From assembly GCF_000517125.1 (NCBI RefSeq), contig NZ_KI912155.1:2522696-2586695 (forward strand): a stretch of 64,000 nt of DNA, in the 5' to 3' direction. The translations under genes and the position numbers were made by a program. Shown piece by piece: positions 18,612 through 27,401 of the stretch (the stretch's first letter is position 1; every line of letters begins with the position of its first letter). Below the pieces are notes generated by a model. That model made no database searches and had not been told where the DNA came from. It was given only the letters and a program-made list of their open reading frames with translations. Source of the DNA: Arthrobacter sp. MA-N2 (GTDB lineage: Bacteria > Actinomycetota > Actinomycetes > Actinomycetales > Micrococcaceae).

Positions 18612-19730
18612 GTGAGTGATCAGCTTGAGCGACTAGACAGACTTCCCCTCCGGACCAACCTTCGCGGGCTGAGCCCTTATGGCGCGCCGCAGCTTGATGT
18701 TCCGATCTTGCTCAACGTCAATGAAAACACCCATGGCGTACCTGCCGATGTCCAGGCGGCCATCACCGAGGCCGTTGCGGCAGCCGCCACTGGACTGAAC
18801 CGCTACCCTGACCGCGAGTTCACTGAACTGCGTGAGGCGCTTGCCGAATACCTCGGCCACGAGCTGAAGGCCGAGAACATTTGGGCAGCCAACGGCTCCA
18901 ACGAGGTATTGCAGCAGATCCTCCAGGCCTTCGGTGGCCCGGGCCGGAGCGCTCTCGGTTTCCCGCCCACGTATTCGATGTACCCCTTGCTCGCCAGTGG
19001 AACCGATACTGCGTACATCGCGGGAGCCCGTGCTGAGGACTATGGACTCGATGCGGCCTCGGCCGCAGCACAGGTCCGTGAGCTCCAGCCAAACGTGGTG
19101 TTCCTCTGCTCCCCGAACAACCCGACCGGCACGGGACTTGGCCTGGATGTTGTCGAAGCCGTTTACGAGGCCGGCGAGGCGAGCCGGACGGTGGTGATCG
19201 TGGACGAGGCTTACCACGAGTTCGCCCACGACAACACGCCCAGTGCGTTGACGCTCCTCCCTGGCCGGGAGCGCCTTATTGTCTCCCGGACCATGAGCAA
19301 GGCCTTCGCCCTCGCCGGGGCGCGCATCGGTTATATGGCGGCTGCCCCCGAGGTCGCCGATGCCATCCGCTTGGTCCGCCTTCCATATCACCTCTCCGCC
19401 ATCACCCAGGCAACCGCGCTGGCCGCACTCCGGCACCGCGAGGCCCTCATGGCCGACGTTGAAGACATCAAGATCCAACGCGATCGCATTGTCAGCGAGT
19501 TGACCCGCATGGGATTCAAGCCAGCGGCCTCCGATTCGAACTACGTGTTCTTCGGTGGCATCGAAAACCCCCATGCCCTGTGGCAGGGACTGCTGGACCG
19601 TGGAGTCCTCATCCGCGACGTCGGCATACCGGGCCACCTCCGGGTCACTGCCGGTACCGAGCCGGAAACCACGGCCTTCCTTGAGGCACTTGAAGCCTTG
19701 CGGGACGGCCAAGTCTCCGCACCGGCCTAG
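18612..19730 (+). CDS. hisC: histidinol-phosphate aminotransferase
   Basis: PLP enzyme converting imidazole-acetol phosphate to histidinol phosphate. It has 372 residues with the class I/II aminotransferase fold. The PLP lysine is in SRTMSKAFALAG, and further motifs are CSPNNPTGTG and VDEAYHEFA. First gene of the operon hisC-hisB-hisH-small protein-priA-sseB. The start is GTG 18612 from the promoter spacing; an ATG one codon earlier exists. Confidence 0.95.
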   Translation: MSDQLERLDRLPLRTNLRGLSPYGAPQLDVPILLNVNENTHGVPADVQAAITEAVAAAATGLNRYPDREFTELREALAEYLGHELKAENIWAANGSNEVLQQILQAFGGPGRSALGFPPTYSMYPLLASGTDTAYIAGARAEDYGLDAASAAAQVRELQPNVVFLCSPNNPTGTGLGLDVVEAVYEAGEASRTVVIVDEAYHEFAHDNTPSALTLLPGRERLIVSRTMSKAFALAGARIGYMAAAPEVADAIRLVRLPYHLSAITQATALAALRHREALMADVEDIKIQRDRIVSELTRMGFKPAASDSNYVFFGGIENPHALWQGLLDRGVLIRDVGIPGHLRVTAGTEPETTAFLEALEALRDGQVSAPA

Positions 19731-19771
19731 ACTTGAACCAGACCCACCCCTTCCTCCTCTAAGGACCAACA

Positions 19772-20398
19772 ATGAGCGAAAACGGCGCCAGCACGGCGGC
19801 CGCCCGGACAGCACGCATGGAACGCACCACCAGCGAGTCCTCCGTTCTGGTTGAAATCAACCTCGACGGCACGGGGGTCTCGGATATCAGCACTTCGGTG
19901 CCGTTCTATGACCACATGCTGACGGCGCTGTGCAAGCATTCGCTCATCGACATGACGGTCAAAGCCACCGGAGATACCCACATCGATGCCCACCACACCG
20001 TGGAGGACGTTGCCATCACCTTCGGTGAAGTCCTCCGCACCGCCTTGGGCAACAAGGCCGGCATCCGGCGCTTCGGCGAGGCCACCATCCCGCTGGATGA
20101 AGCGTTGGCGCACGCCGTAGTGGACGTCTCCGGCCGCCCGTACCTGGTCCACGGCGGGGAGCCCGCCGGCCAGGAATACCACCTGATCGGTGGACACTTC
20201 ACCGGTTCGCTGACCCGCCACGTCTTTGAGGCAATCACTCTGCACGCAGGCATCTGCCTCCACATGAACGTCTTGGCCGGGCGGGATCCGCACCACATTG
20301 TGGAGGCCCAGTTCAAGGCCTTCGCACGTGCGCTCCGTTCCGCAGTCGAGTCCGACCCCCGCGTCGAAGGCATTCCGTCCACCAAGGGTGCCTTGTGA
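19772..20398 (+). CDS. hisB: imidazoleglycerol-phosphate dehydratase
   Basis: Manganese enzyme of histidine synthesis, step six. The 208 residues carry the metal-binding repeats [14 protein letters not shown] and [19 protein letters not shown], and [14 protein letters not shown]. It is monofunctional; the histidinol-phosphatase domain of enterobacterial HisB is absent. It overlaps hisH by a GTGA junction. Confidence 0.96.
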   Translation: MSENGASTAAARTARMERTTSESSVLVEINLDGTGVSDISTSVPFYDHMLTALCKHSLIDMTVKATGDTHIDAHHTVEDVAITFGEVLRTALGNKAGIRRFGEATIPLDEALAHAVVDVSGRPYLVHGGEPAGQEYHLIGGHFTGSLTRHVFEAITLHAGICLHMNVLAGRDPHHIVEAQFKAFARALRSAVESDPRVEGIPSTKGAL

Positions 20399-21150
20399 GC
20401 AGGCACATCCTCAAGGATGGTGCCGTTGTGGATCCCAAGGCTGCCGCCCGCATTGTCTCGCCTGAAGGAAAGCCGACCGTTACCGTCTTGGATTACGGAT
20501 CGGGCAATGTCCGATCGGCTGTCCGGGCGTTGGAACGGGCCGGTGCGGCAGTCACGTTGAGCGCCAAGCCTGAAGACGTCCTGAATGCGGACGGCCTCCT
20601 GGTCCCCGGCGTCGGTGCCTTCGAAACGGTCATGCGTGAGCTCAAGGCAGTCGATGCCATCCGGATGATCGGCCGCCGTGTTGCAGGCGGCCGGCCTGTC
20701 CTCGGTATCTGCGTCGGACTCCAGGTGTTGTTCGAGGCCGGAGTGGAACACGGAACCGAAGCCGAGGGCATGGGTGAGTGGCCGGGCAAGGTGGAACTTC
20801 TCCCCGCACCCGTCGTGCCGCACATGGGTTGGAACACGGTGGACGTGCCGGAAGGATCAAAGCTGTTCGCCGGCGTCGAGCATGAACGCTTCTACTTTGT
20901 GCACTCATACGGCGTGCAGAAGTGGGAATTCGATGTCGCCCAGCCTCGCATGGCACCGCCTAAGGTGACGTGGTCCGAGCACGGTGCCCGGTTCATCGCC
21001 GCCGTGGAGAACGGTGTGCTGTGCGCTACGCAGTTCCATCCCGAGAAATCGGGCGACGCCGGAGCCCGCCTCCTGCGCAACTGGGTTGAGAGCCTGCGTC
21101 CGCCGGCATTGCCGCAGGCCGAAGCATCAGAGGCCGGGGGCGCTGCCTAA
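20395..21150 (+). CDS. hisH: imidazole glycerol phosphate synthase glutaminase subunit
   Basis: Class I glutamine amidotransferase that feeds ammonia to HisF, which is not in this window. The catalytic Cys lies in GICVGLQ and the His/Glu in QFHPEKS. The N-terminal DYGSGNVRS fits HisH. With 251 residues it is about 40 longer than usual, split between an N-terminal leader of about 27 residues and an Ala/Glu/Pro tail. The GTG overlaps the hisB stop. Confidence 0.93.
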   Translation: MSRHILKDGAVVDPKAAARIVSPEGKPTVTVLDYGSGNVRSAVRALERAGAAVTLSAKPEDVLNADGLLVPGVGAFETVMRELKAVDAIRMIGRRVAGGRPVLGICVGLQVLFEAGVEHGTEAEGMGEWPGKVELLPAPVVPHMGWNTVDVPEGSKLFAGVEHERFYFVHSYGVQKWEFDVAQPRMAPPKVTWSEHGARFIAAVENGVLCATQFHPEKSGDAGARLLRNWVESLRPPALPQAEASEAGGAA

Positions 21151-21151
21151 G

Positions 21152-21310
21152 ATGTGGTCTGTTATCTTCATGGGCGCGGCCGGCTTGTTGGTTGGCGGAG
21201 GCATTTCCTTCCACCAGCAGAAACGTCCCGCCTGGGTCTCCATTTCGTTCTACGTACTGGCCGGCTTGGCGTTGCTGGCCGCGTATCTCTTCACCCTGCC
21301 TGGCAAATGA
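21152..21310 (+). CDS. small two-helix membrane protein in the his operon
   Basis: A 52-residue protein between hisH and priA. Two hydrophobic segments (about residues 4-19 and 29-48) are separated by a short polar loop with HQQKRP. It begins one base after the hisH stop, so it is almost certainly translated as part of the operon. I do not recognise a family; its function in or beside histidine synthesis is unknown. Confidence 0.65.
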   Translation: MWSVIFMGAAGLLVGGGISFHQQKRPAWVSISFYVLAGLALLAAYLFTLPGK

Positions 21311-21373
21311 CCTTGCCTGCCAAATAGCTTGCCGGGCGCCTGATGCCCGTCCCCCACAACACCGAGGACCTCA

Positions 21374-22120
21374 ATGACCACCGCCTCCGAACTGCCCGTT
21401 CTGGAACTCCTGCCCGCCGTCGATATTGTAGACGGCCAGGCCGTTCGTCTCCTCCAAGGAGAAGCCGGCTCCGAGACCAGTTACGGCACCCCGCTGGAAG
21501 CCGCACTGAACTGGCAGGACGCCGGGGCCGAATGGGTGCACATGGTTGACCTGGACGCCGCCTTCGGCCGTGGCAACAATGCCCGGCTCATCAGCGAGGT
21601 CGTCTCGCAACTGAACCTCAAGGTGGAGCTCTCCGGCGGACTGCGCGACGACGAATCCCTTGAGCGGGCGCTCGATCTCGGCGTCGCCCGTGTGAACCTC
21701 GGCACAGCCGCGTTGGAGAACCCGGAATGGACCCGCCGGGCCATTGACCGCTTTGGGGACAAGATCGCCGTCGGGCTCGACGTCCGCGGCACAACGCTCG
21801 CGGGCCGCGGCTGGACCAAGGAAGGCGGGGATCTCTGGGAGGTGCTCGCCCGCCTGGAGGATGCTGGCTGCTCCCGTTACGTTGTCACCGACGTCACGAA
21901 GGACGGAACGCTGCAGGGTCCCAATGTCGAACTACTGCGCCAGATGGTGGAGAAGACCGGCAAGCCGGTGGTTGCGTCCGGGGGAATCTCCAGCTTGGAA
22001 GACCTTCGCGTGCTGCGGGAGCTTGTGCCGCTCGGTGTTGAAGGGGCGATCGTCGGCAAGGCGTTATACGCCGGCGCCTTCACGCTCCCGCAAGCCCTGG
22101 ACGTCGCCGGCCGCCGCTGA
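21374..22120 (+). CDS. priA: bifunctional HisA/TrpF isomerase PriA
   Basis: A (beta-alpha)8 isomerase of 248 residues. HisA acts on ProFAR. In actinobacteria lacking trpF the same protein (PriA) also isomerises phosphoribosyl anthranilate. The start [15 protein letters not shown], the catalytic Asp near the N-terminus, the second Asp in [15 protein letters not shown] and the phosphate motif in VASGGISS are visible. Bifunctionality is inferred from the lineage. The stop overlaps the next ATG (TGATG). Confidence 0.93.
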   Translation: MTTASELPVLELLPAVDIVDGQAVRLLQGEAGSETSYGTPLEAALNWQDAGAEWVHMVDLDAAFGRGNNARLISEVVSQLNLKVELSGGLRDDESLERALDLGVARVNLGTAALENPEWTRRAIDRFGDKIAVGLDVRGTTLAGRGWTKEGGDLWEVLARLEDAGCSRYVVTDVTKDGTLQGPNVELLRQMVEKTGKPVVASGGISSLEDLRVLRELVPLGVEGAIVGKALYAGAFTLPQALDVAGRR

Positions 22121-23016
22121 TGTCCCGCGACTCAAACCAGCCCGCTGAGGCCGCGGGCGCCGCTCCCCGCGCGTTGCCAGGCCACATCGCGGCGGCCCTT
22201 GCAGGCGCCGGGGGAGCGGGAGACTCTGCCGGCCAGCCTTGGGCGGGCAGGAACCTGAGCGGAGACGCGGCCAGAATCCACAATTTCGAGGACGACGACG
22301 GAGGGGCCGACGCCGGGTACGTCGCCGCCGTCGCAGCCCTGCTGGCCGGCACCGGAACCGAAGCAGGGGTCGTGGCTTCCTTGGCTACGGCGAGGGTCTT
22401 TGTCCCGGTGGTGGCCCAGCTCGCCGAGGAGTCCGAGGGCGTGGAGGGTCTCCACGTCGACAAGCAGGCAGACATGGCCCTCGTGACGCTCAAGGCTCCG
22501 GACGGCCGGACGGCGATGCCGGTCTTCACTTCGGCTGCCGCCTTGGAAGCCTGGCATCCTCAGGCCCGTCCTGTCGCCGTCTATGCGGCCCGGGCTGCCC
22601 TGTCCGCCGTCTCCGAAGGCGCGCAGCTGTTAGTGGTGGATCCGGGCTCGGAAGTCACCTTCGTGGTGCGCCGTCCGGCCATGTGGTCACTGGCACAGCA
22701 GCGCGACTGGACGCCGTCTTACCTTGATGGTGAACTGGAGTCTGCTCTCAATTCCTTGGCGGGGACACATCCTGCGGTGCGGCGGCTTGAGGTCCGGCCA
22801 GGCTCCGGTGTGGCTTCCCGCGTCGCCGACGGGTCTACCATGTCTGGCGGCGGACCAGGACCCGAGCTTCGAGTGGTGCTGTACCTCGAAGACGGGCTGG
22901 ACGCCGCAGCCATCCAGGATCTCGTCTCCGGGCTGAATGGACGTTGGGCGCAGAATGAATTGTTCGCCGAGCGGGTCGACTCCATCGAAGTCAGCCTGCA
23001 GCGGGCGGCGCAGTAG
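22120..23016 (+). CDS. SseB-like protein
   Basis: A 298-residue protein with an SseB N-terminal-type domain (about residues 60-190, with TARVFVPVVAQL, MALVTLKAPDGRTAMPVFTS and GAQLLVVDPG). A second, less conserved domain makes up the rest. SseB proteins are known as helpers of serine metabolism or secretion in enterobacteria, but the role in actinobacteria is unknown. Here it is coupled to priA by a TGATG junction. Confidence 0.75.
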   Translation: MSRDSNQPAEAAGAAPRALPGHIAAALAGAGGAGDSAGQPWAGRNLSGDAARIHNFEDDDGGADAGYVAAVAALLAGTGTEAGVVASLATARVFVPVVAQLAEESEGVEGLHVDKQADMALVTLKAPDGRTAMPVFTSAAALEAWHPQARPVAVYAARAALSAVSEGAQLLVVDPGSEVTFVVRRPAMWSLAQQRDWTPSYLDGELESALNSLAGTHPAVRRLEVRPGSGVASRVADGSTMSGGGPGPELRVVLYLEDGLDAAAIQDLVSGLNGRWAQNELFAERVDSIEVSLQRAAQ

Positions 23017-23074
23017 CCGAAGGCGCAAGGGGAACGTCCTTGTCCTGCCTGCGGCAGAACAGAGGATGTAGCTC

Positions 23075-24409
23075 GTGAATTTCGCTCTCTACCGCCAGAT
23101 GCTGTCCATCGTGTCCGTGCGGCGCCTCTTGCTCGTCGGTATGGTTGCCCGGATACCGCACTCCGCTGCGGGCGTCCTGCTCACGCTGCACATTGTGCTG
23201 ACCCTGAACAAGGGATACGCTGCCGCCGGCGCGGCTGCCGCGGTCTTCACGATAGGCATCGCTATCGGCGCTCCATGGCGGGGACGCCGCGTGGACACGG
23301 TCGGCCTGCGCAAGGCACTGATCCCTTCGGTGGTCTCGGAGCTGGTCATTTGGTCGATCGTGCCGCATGTCAGTTACGAATGGATCTTGCCGCTCGTCTT
23401 CGTCGGGGGCCTCCTGGCCCTTCCGATCTTCAGCGTCATCCGTCAGTCCCTTGGCGTCCTCGTGGATGGCGAGCAACGGCGCTCTGCGTACGCCTTGGAT
23501 TCGATTGCCACCGAAGTGGTCTTCATGATCGGCCCCGCGGCCGGAGCTGTCGTCGCCACGAGCGGTTTCACTGTCCTGGGACTGACCGTCGTCGGTGTGT
23601 GCACCTCGGCCGCGGGGCTCTTCCTTCTGTGGTTCAACCCGCCAACCCGCAGCGATCATGTCCTTAATGCAAGCCAGGCTGCTGATCGGGATGCTGATGA
23701 GCTCCATGCGGCCGAAGCGGCGGTGGTTGCGTCGGCCCCGGCCCATCTGCAGGAAGCGGCGTCGGAGATGGCGCCGACGGTTTCCCATTCTTCCGGGCTG
23801 CGGGGAAAGATGGCCAGGAACTTCACCTGGTTCACGGCGGCGGTGGCCGCCGTGTTTGCCGTTGCCGCAGGATCCGGCATGGTCCTGAGCGGTACCGACG
23901 TCGGAATCGTCGCGGTGTTGCAGCGCGGCGGGCACGAGAGCGAGATCGGAATTGTCTTCTTCTTCTGGTGCGCCGCCTCGGTGGTCGGGGGACTCATCTA
24001 CGGAGCGATGCACCGGCCCGTCTCGCCGATTCTGCTCCTCCTGGGCATGGCGGCCCTGACCATTCCTATGGGCTTCGCCACTGACACCTGGACCCTTGCC
24101 TTGGTGTCCTTGCTGCCCGGTCTGCTGTGTGCGCCGGTGCTGTCCGCGGCCTCCGAGAAGGTCGCCGACATCGTGGAGGAGGACCGCCGTGGCGAAGCAA
24201 TGGGCTGGTACGGCTCGGCTCTGACGGCGGGCGTGGCCTTTGGCTCGCCTTTCGCCGGGATCTTCATCGACGGGGTCGGGCCGTGGGCTGGATTCGTGGC
24301 CGTCGGAACAGCGGGAGTGGTGCTGTGCCTCGCGGGGCTCTTTCTCCAGTTGCGTCGGCGCCGGATCATGACCATCACCCAGGCCGGCCCGAAGGATCCA
24401 GCGAACTGA
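23075..24409 (+). CDS. MFS transporter
   Basis: A 444-residue major facilitator protein with about 12 membrane segments and a long acidic cytosolic loop (about residues 195-245) between the halves. Loop 2-3 carries GRRVDTVGLRKAL, a variant of the MFS GxxxDRxGRR motif. Substrate unknown. The GTG start has only a weak ribosome site (GAGGATG). It lies 58 bases after the SseB gene and ends before a strong hairpin. Confidence 0.85.
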   Translation: MNFALYRQMLSIVSVRRLLLVGMVARIPHSAAGVLLTLHIVLTLNKGYAAAGAAAAVFTIGIAIGAPWRGRRVDTVGLRKALIPSVVSELVIWSIVPHVSYEWILPLVFVGGLLALPIFSVIRQSLGVLVDGEQRRSAYALDSIATEVVFMIGPAAGAVVATSGFTVLGLTVVGVCTSAAGLFLLWFNPPTRSDHVLNASQAADRDADELHAAEAAVVASAPAHLQEAASEMAPTVSHSSGLRGKMARNFTWFTAAVAAVFAVAAGSGMVLSGTDVGIVAVLQRGGHESEIGIVFFFWCAASVVGGLIYGAMHRPVSPILLLLGMAALTIPMGFATDTWTLALVSLLPGLLCAPVLSAASEKVADIVEEDRRGEAMGWYGSALTAGVAFGSPFAGIFIDGVGPWAGFVAVGTAGVVLCLAGLFLQLRRRRIMTITQAGPKDPAN

Positions 24410-24426
24410 GCTGGCAGGCAGACGAC

Positions 24427-24460
24427 GACGGCGGGCCGGCCAGAAGGCCAGCCCGCCGTC
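24427..24460 (+). terminator. GC-rich hairpin between converging genes
   Basis: GACGGCGGGC pairs with GCCCGCCGTC. One mismatch follows, then GGCC pairs with GGCC around AGAA. It lies between the MFS gene and the converging DUF1844 gene. There is no T-run. Confidence 0.65.
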
Positions 24461-24483
24461 GCGGCCTAACAGGAGAGTCGGGG

Positions 24484-24870
24484 TCAGTTGACCGGGCCCG
24501 TGAACTTTTCGCCCGGGCCCTTTCCTGGCTCGTCCGGGATCAGTGAGGCTTCGCGGAACGCCAGCTGGAGGGAGCGCAGGCCATCGCGCAAGGGGCCGGC
24601 GTGCTGTGAACCGATTTCCGGGGCTGCGGCTGTGACCAGCCCGGCCAAAGCGGTAATCAATTTGCGGGCTTCGTCAAGGTCTTTGAGATCCTCGGCATGG
24701 GGGTCGTCGGCCAACCCCACCTTGACGGCTGCTGCGCTCATGAGGTGAACGGCACCGGTGGTGATGACCTCAACAGCCGGAACTTCCGAAATGTCGCGGA
24801 TCTGCTGGGCTACTCCGGCACCAGCACCGGTGGGCTCGTGGTCGGGGGAATTGCTGTCTGAAGTGCTCAT
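24484..24870 (-). CDS. DUF1844 domain protein
   Basis: A 128-residue soluble protein of the DUF1844 family, which sits next to infC in many actinobacteria. The core runs from VPAVEVITTGAVHLMSAAAVKVGL to ARKLITALAGLV and is rich in helices; both ends are charged. Function unknown. It is divergent from infC. Confidence 0.8.
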   Translation of the reverse strand: MSTSDSNSPDHEPTGAGAGVAQQIRDISEVPAVEVITTGAVHLMSAAAVKVGLADDPHAEDLKDLDEARKLITALAGLVTAAAPEIGSQHAGPLRDGLRSLQLAFREASLIPDEPGKGPGEKFTGPVN

Positions 24871-24972
24871 GCTGGTAAGCTTGTCACAGACCGACTGGAA
24901 GTCGCCATTTCGTTATGGCTCACGCAGTGTTCTGCTACCTACCGTTAATGTGCGGTTAGCCGCCGATCTCTG

Positions 24973-24978
24973 TAGAAT
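24973..24978 (+). promoter_or_regulatory. -10 box of the infC-rpmI-rplT promoter
   Basis: TAGAAT directly preceded by TG. No good -35 is apparent at 17 bases. This is the best candidate upstream of the structured leader. Confidence 0.5.
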
Positions 24979-25064
24979 TGATTTTCAGTTTGCAAGCGGA
25001 GTTCTCTCCCACCCGCGTCAGCCGTTTCCCTTCGGGGATGTAAGTTGCCGGGTACCTGGTCGGA

Positions 25065-25092
25065 CATCATTCAAGGTCACCCTTGGATGATG
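25065..25092 (+). other. hairpin in the infC leader
   Basis: CATCATTCAAGG and CCTTGGATGATG form a 12-bp stem with a single G-U pair around the loop TCAC. No T-run follows, so it is more likely a protein-binding or folding element than a terminator. Confidence 0.6.
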
Positions 25093-25207
25093 CGAACGCC
25101 TCCATTGAGGGGCCGTTTCCGATCTTCGAGGCCTTCGATTGCGCCAGCAATTGGGGGCCTTCTCTATTTGCCGGTGGAATACTCATCACAACAACAGGAG
25201 CTTTGAC

Positions 25208-26293
25208 ATTAGCGAGCCAAGAATCAATGAGCGTATCCGCGTCCCCGAGGTGCGTTTGGTCGGCCCCGCCGGCGAACAGGTAGGAATCGTCCGTATTGAG
25301 GACGCCCTGCGTCTTGCTGCCGAGGCTGATCTGGATCTCGTTGAAGTTGCACCGCAGGCGAAGCCTCCGGTGTGCAAGCTGATGGACTTCGGCAAGTACA
25401 AGTACGAAGCCGCTGTTAAAGCCCGTGAGGCCCGCAAGAACCAGACCAACACGGTTCTGAAGGAAATCCGCTTCCGCCTGAAGATCGATACCCATGACTA
25501 CGAGACCAAGCGCGGCCATGCGCTTCGCTTCTTGGGTGCTGGTGACAAGGTCAAGGCCATGATCCAGTTCCGTGGACGTGAGCAGCAGCGCCCCGAAATG
25601 GGCATCCGCCTGTTGCAGCGCTTCGCTGAGGACGTTGCCGAAGTTGGCGTGATCGAGTCCAGCCCGCGCATCGATGGCCGCAACATGGTCATGGTGATCG
25701 GCCCCCTGAAGAACAAGGCTGAGGCCAAGGCCGAGGCTCGTCGCGCCGCACAGCGCGCAGAAGCCAAGGCCCAGAATGAAGCCAAGGCCGCAGGCCGGAT
25801 TGACGTGTCGGGCGAGGATGCTCCCTTGACCCAGTCACTCGCTGACCTGCTTCCGGCGGAACTTCTGGCCCAGGCCGAAGGAACCCGGAGCGAAGCAACC
25901 CCGGCTGAGGAAACCGCACCGGAATCCGTTGAGGCAGAAGCTGTCGAAACTGAGGTAGCTCCGGCCGCCGAGGAAACGATTGCTGTTGAAGAGACTCCGG
26001 TGGTTGAAGCAGCCCCTGTGGTTGAAGCAGCCCCTGTGGTTGAAGCAGCCCCTGTGGTTGAAGCAGCCCCTGTAGTTGAAGAGGCTCCGGCCGTGGAAGC
26101 AGCGCCGGTCGCCGCGCCGGCACCGGCCAAGGCTCCTGAGCAGGCCGCTCCTAAGCCTGTGGTGCCGGCTGCCCCCAAGCCTGCTGCTACACCAGTACCG
26201 AAGCCGATGGCAAAGCCCGCGGTTCCGAAGCCTGCAGCTCGGCCGGCAGCCCCCAAGGCCGCTCCGAAGCCAGCGGCACGCAAGACCAACTAG
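25208..26293 (+). CDS. infC: translation initiation factor IF-3, AUU start, long tail
   Basis: IF-3 keeps 30S subunits free and checks initiator tRNA and start codon. The family N-terminus [20 protein letters not shown] begins exactly at an ATT codon, 7 bases after AGGAG. IF-3 genes are known to start with AUU, which IF-3 itself discriminates against, giving autoregulation. The normal N domain, basic linker helix ([14 protein letters not shown]) and C domain fill about residues 1-185. The remaining 175 residues are an Ala/Pro/Glu/Val tail with tandem repeats ending in a basic Pro/Ala/Lys segment. The usual length is 170-200, so the tail doubles the protein. First gene of infC-rpmI-rplT. Confidence 0.93.
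   Translation: MSEPRINERIRVPEVRLVGPAGEQVGIVRIEDALRLAAEADLDLVEVAPQAKPPVCKLMDFGKYKYEAAVKAREARKNQTNTVLKEIRFRLKIDTHDYETKRGHALRFLGAGDKVKAMIQFRGREQQRPEMGIRLLQRFAEDVAEVGVIESSPRIDGRNMVMVIGPLKNKAEAKAEARRAAQRAEAKAQNEAKAAGRIDVSGEDAPLTQSLADLLPAELLAQAEGTRSEATPAEETAPESVEAEAVETEVAPAAEETIAVEETPVVEAAPVVEAAPVVEAAPVVEAAPVVEEAPAVEAAPVAAPAPAKAPEQAAPKPVVPAAPKPAATPVPKPMAKPAVPKPAARPAAPKAAPKPAARKTN
26000..26071 (+). repeat. four perfect 18-base tandem repeats inside infC
   Basis: The unit GTGGTTGAAGCAGCCCCT is repeated four times without a mismatch and encodes VVEAAP each time. Degenerate copies flank it on both sides (for example GTAGTTGAAGAGGCTCCG from 26072). Confidence 0.97.
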
Positions 26294-26331
26294 TCAGCCG
26301 CAGGAGGCCAGCCTCCGCCCGGCAAGAAGCA

Positions 26332-26357
26332 GCAGCCATCCCCTACGGGATGGCTGC
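26332..26357 (+). other. hairpin between infC and rpmI
   Basis: GCAGCCATCCC pairs perfectly with GGGATGGCTGC around CTAC. Smaller stems flank it (GGAGG/CCTCC at 26313-26326). No T-run follows. It may tune relative expression of IF-3 and the ribosomal proteins. Confidence 0.6.
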
Positions 26358-26406
26358 ACGAAAGAACTGCAGACCAGTCTGCGGACACGTAAGGAGATCG
26401 GTTCCC

Positions 26407-26601
26407 ATGCCGAAGATGAAGACCCACAGTGGTGCTAAGAAGCGCTTCAAGCTGACCGGTACCGGCAAGCTGAAGCGTCAGCAGGCCAACCGTCGCCACT
26501 ACCTGGAGCACAAGTCCTCCACCCTGACCCGTCGCCTCGCCGGCGACAGGATCGTCTTCAAGGGCGATGCCAAGGTCATCAAGAAGATGCTCGGCGTCTA
26601 A
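26407..26601 (+). CDS. rpmI: 50S ribosomal protein L35
   Basis: 64-residue basic ribosomal protein. [20 protein letters not shown] is the typical N-terminus, and the C-terminal VIKKMLGV also fits. It follows AAGGAG. Second gene of the IF-3 operon. Confidence 0.97.
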   Translation: MPKMKTHSGAKKRFKLTGTGKLKRQQANRRHYLEHKSSTLTRRLAGDRIVFKGDAKVIKKMLGV

Positions 26602-26718
26602 GTTCCAAGTTTTCTGGTTGCTGCCATCCGGTGGCTGCCGACTACACCAAAGCCTTCTCAGGCCGGCCGGGTTTCCGGCAGTAGCAGCTTGGGATAAGAA
26701 TTTTGAAGGAGTACGCAC

Positions 26719-27375
26719 GTGGCACGTGTGAAGCGGGCGGTAAACGCCCACAAGAAGCGTCGGGTTGTCCTCGAACGGGCCAAGGGTTACCGCGGTCAGC
26801 GGTCTCGCCTGTACCGCAAGGCCAAAGAGCAGCTGCTGCACTCGTTTGTGTACAGCTACGGCGACCGCCGCAAGAAGAAGGGTGACTTCCGTCGCCTCTG
26901 GATCCAGCGCATCAACGCGGCATCCCGCGCCAACGGCCTGACCTACAACCGTTTGATCCAGGGCCTGAAGGCTGCTGAGGTCGAGGTTGACCGCCGCATG
27001 CTCGCAGAGCTGGCCGTCTCTGACGCCAATGCTTTCGCCGCGCTGGTCAAGGTCGCCAAGGACTCCCTGCCCGCCGACACTTCCGCTCCGGCTGCCAAGG
27101 CAGAGGCTGCTCCGGCCGCCAAGACCGCTCCTGCCGTCAAGGCAGCGGTTTCCGAGAAGCCGGCCATTGAAGGCGCAGTTGTTGCCGTTGAAGGCGAAGC
27201 CGCACCGGAAGGCCACGCCATCAAGGGCAACGCCGAGTCCAACAAGTACCACGTTCCGGGTTCCACCTGGTACGACGTGACGGTTGCCGAGTACTGGTTC
27301 TCCACCGTTGAAGCTGCAAAGGCTGCAGGCTTCGAGCCTGCCGGCGGCGAAGCCCGCCAGCAGATCAAGAACTAG
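26719..27375 (+). CDS. rplT: 50S ribosomal protein L20 with C-terminal extension
   Basis: L20 is an early 23S rRNA-binding assembly protein. Residues 1-120 are a standard L20 ([40 protein letters not shown]). About 98 residues follow: an Ala/Lys/Pro linker, then a compact segment with [18 protein letters not shown] and a WF-containing C-terminus. Similar IKGN/YHVPG modules end other actinobacterial proteins (I recall the name sunset domain, not verified here). GAAGGAG precedes the GTG start. The extension doubles the usual length of about 120. Confidence 0.95.
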   Translation: MARVKRAVNAHKKRRVVLERAKGYRGQRSRLYRKAKEQLLHSFVYSYGDRRKKKGDFRRLWIQRINAASRANGLTYNRLIQGLKAAEVEVDRRMLAELAVSDANAFAALVKVAKDSLPADTSAPAAKAEAAPAAKTAPAVKAAVSEKPAIEGAVVAVEGEAAPEGHAIKGNAESNKYHVPGSTWYDVTVAEYWFSTVEAAKAAGFEPAGGEARQQIKN

Positions 27376-27388
27376 TCGCAACAGCCAC

Positions 27389-27394
27389 TAAAGT
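27389..27394 (+). promoter_or_regulatory. -10 box for the SpoU methyltransferase gene
   Basis: TAAAGT ends 7 bases before the ATG at 27402, so this gene can be transcribed apart from rplT. Confidence 0.5.
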
Positions 27395-27401
27395 TCTGTA
27401 T

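Larger units (their letters stand above)
24871..25207. other. infC leader region
   Basis: 337 bases between the DUF1844 start and infC. It carries a TAGAAT -10 box at 24973-24978, which implies an infC leader of about 220 bases. Hairpins lie at 25065-25092 and 25129-25160. AGGAG at 25196-25200 serves the AUU start. Confidence 0.65.

Noticed and set aside
26000-26071. Tandem repeats as a CRISPR array
   Set aside because: Units are directly adjacent with no spacers, and they are in frame within infC.
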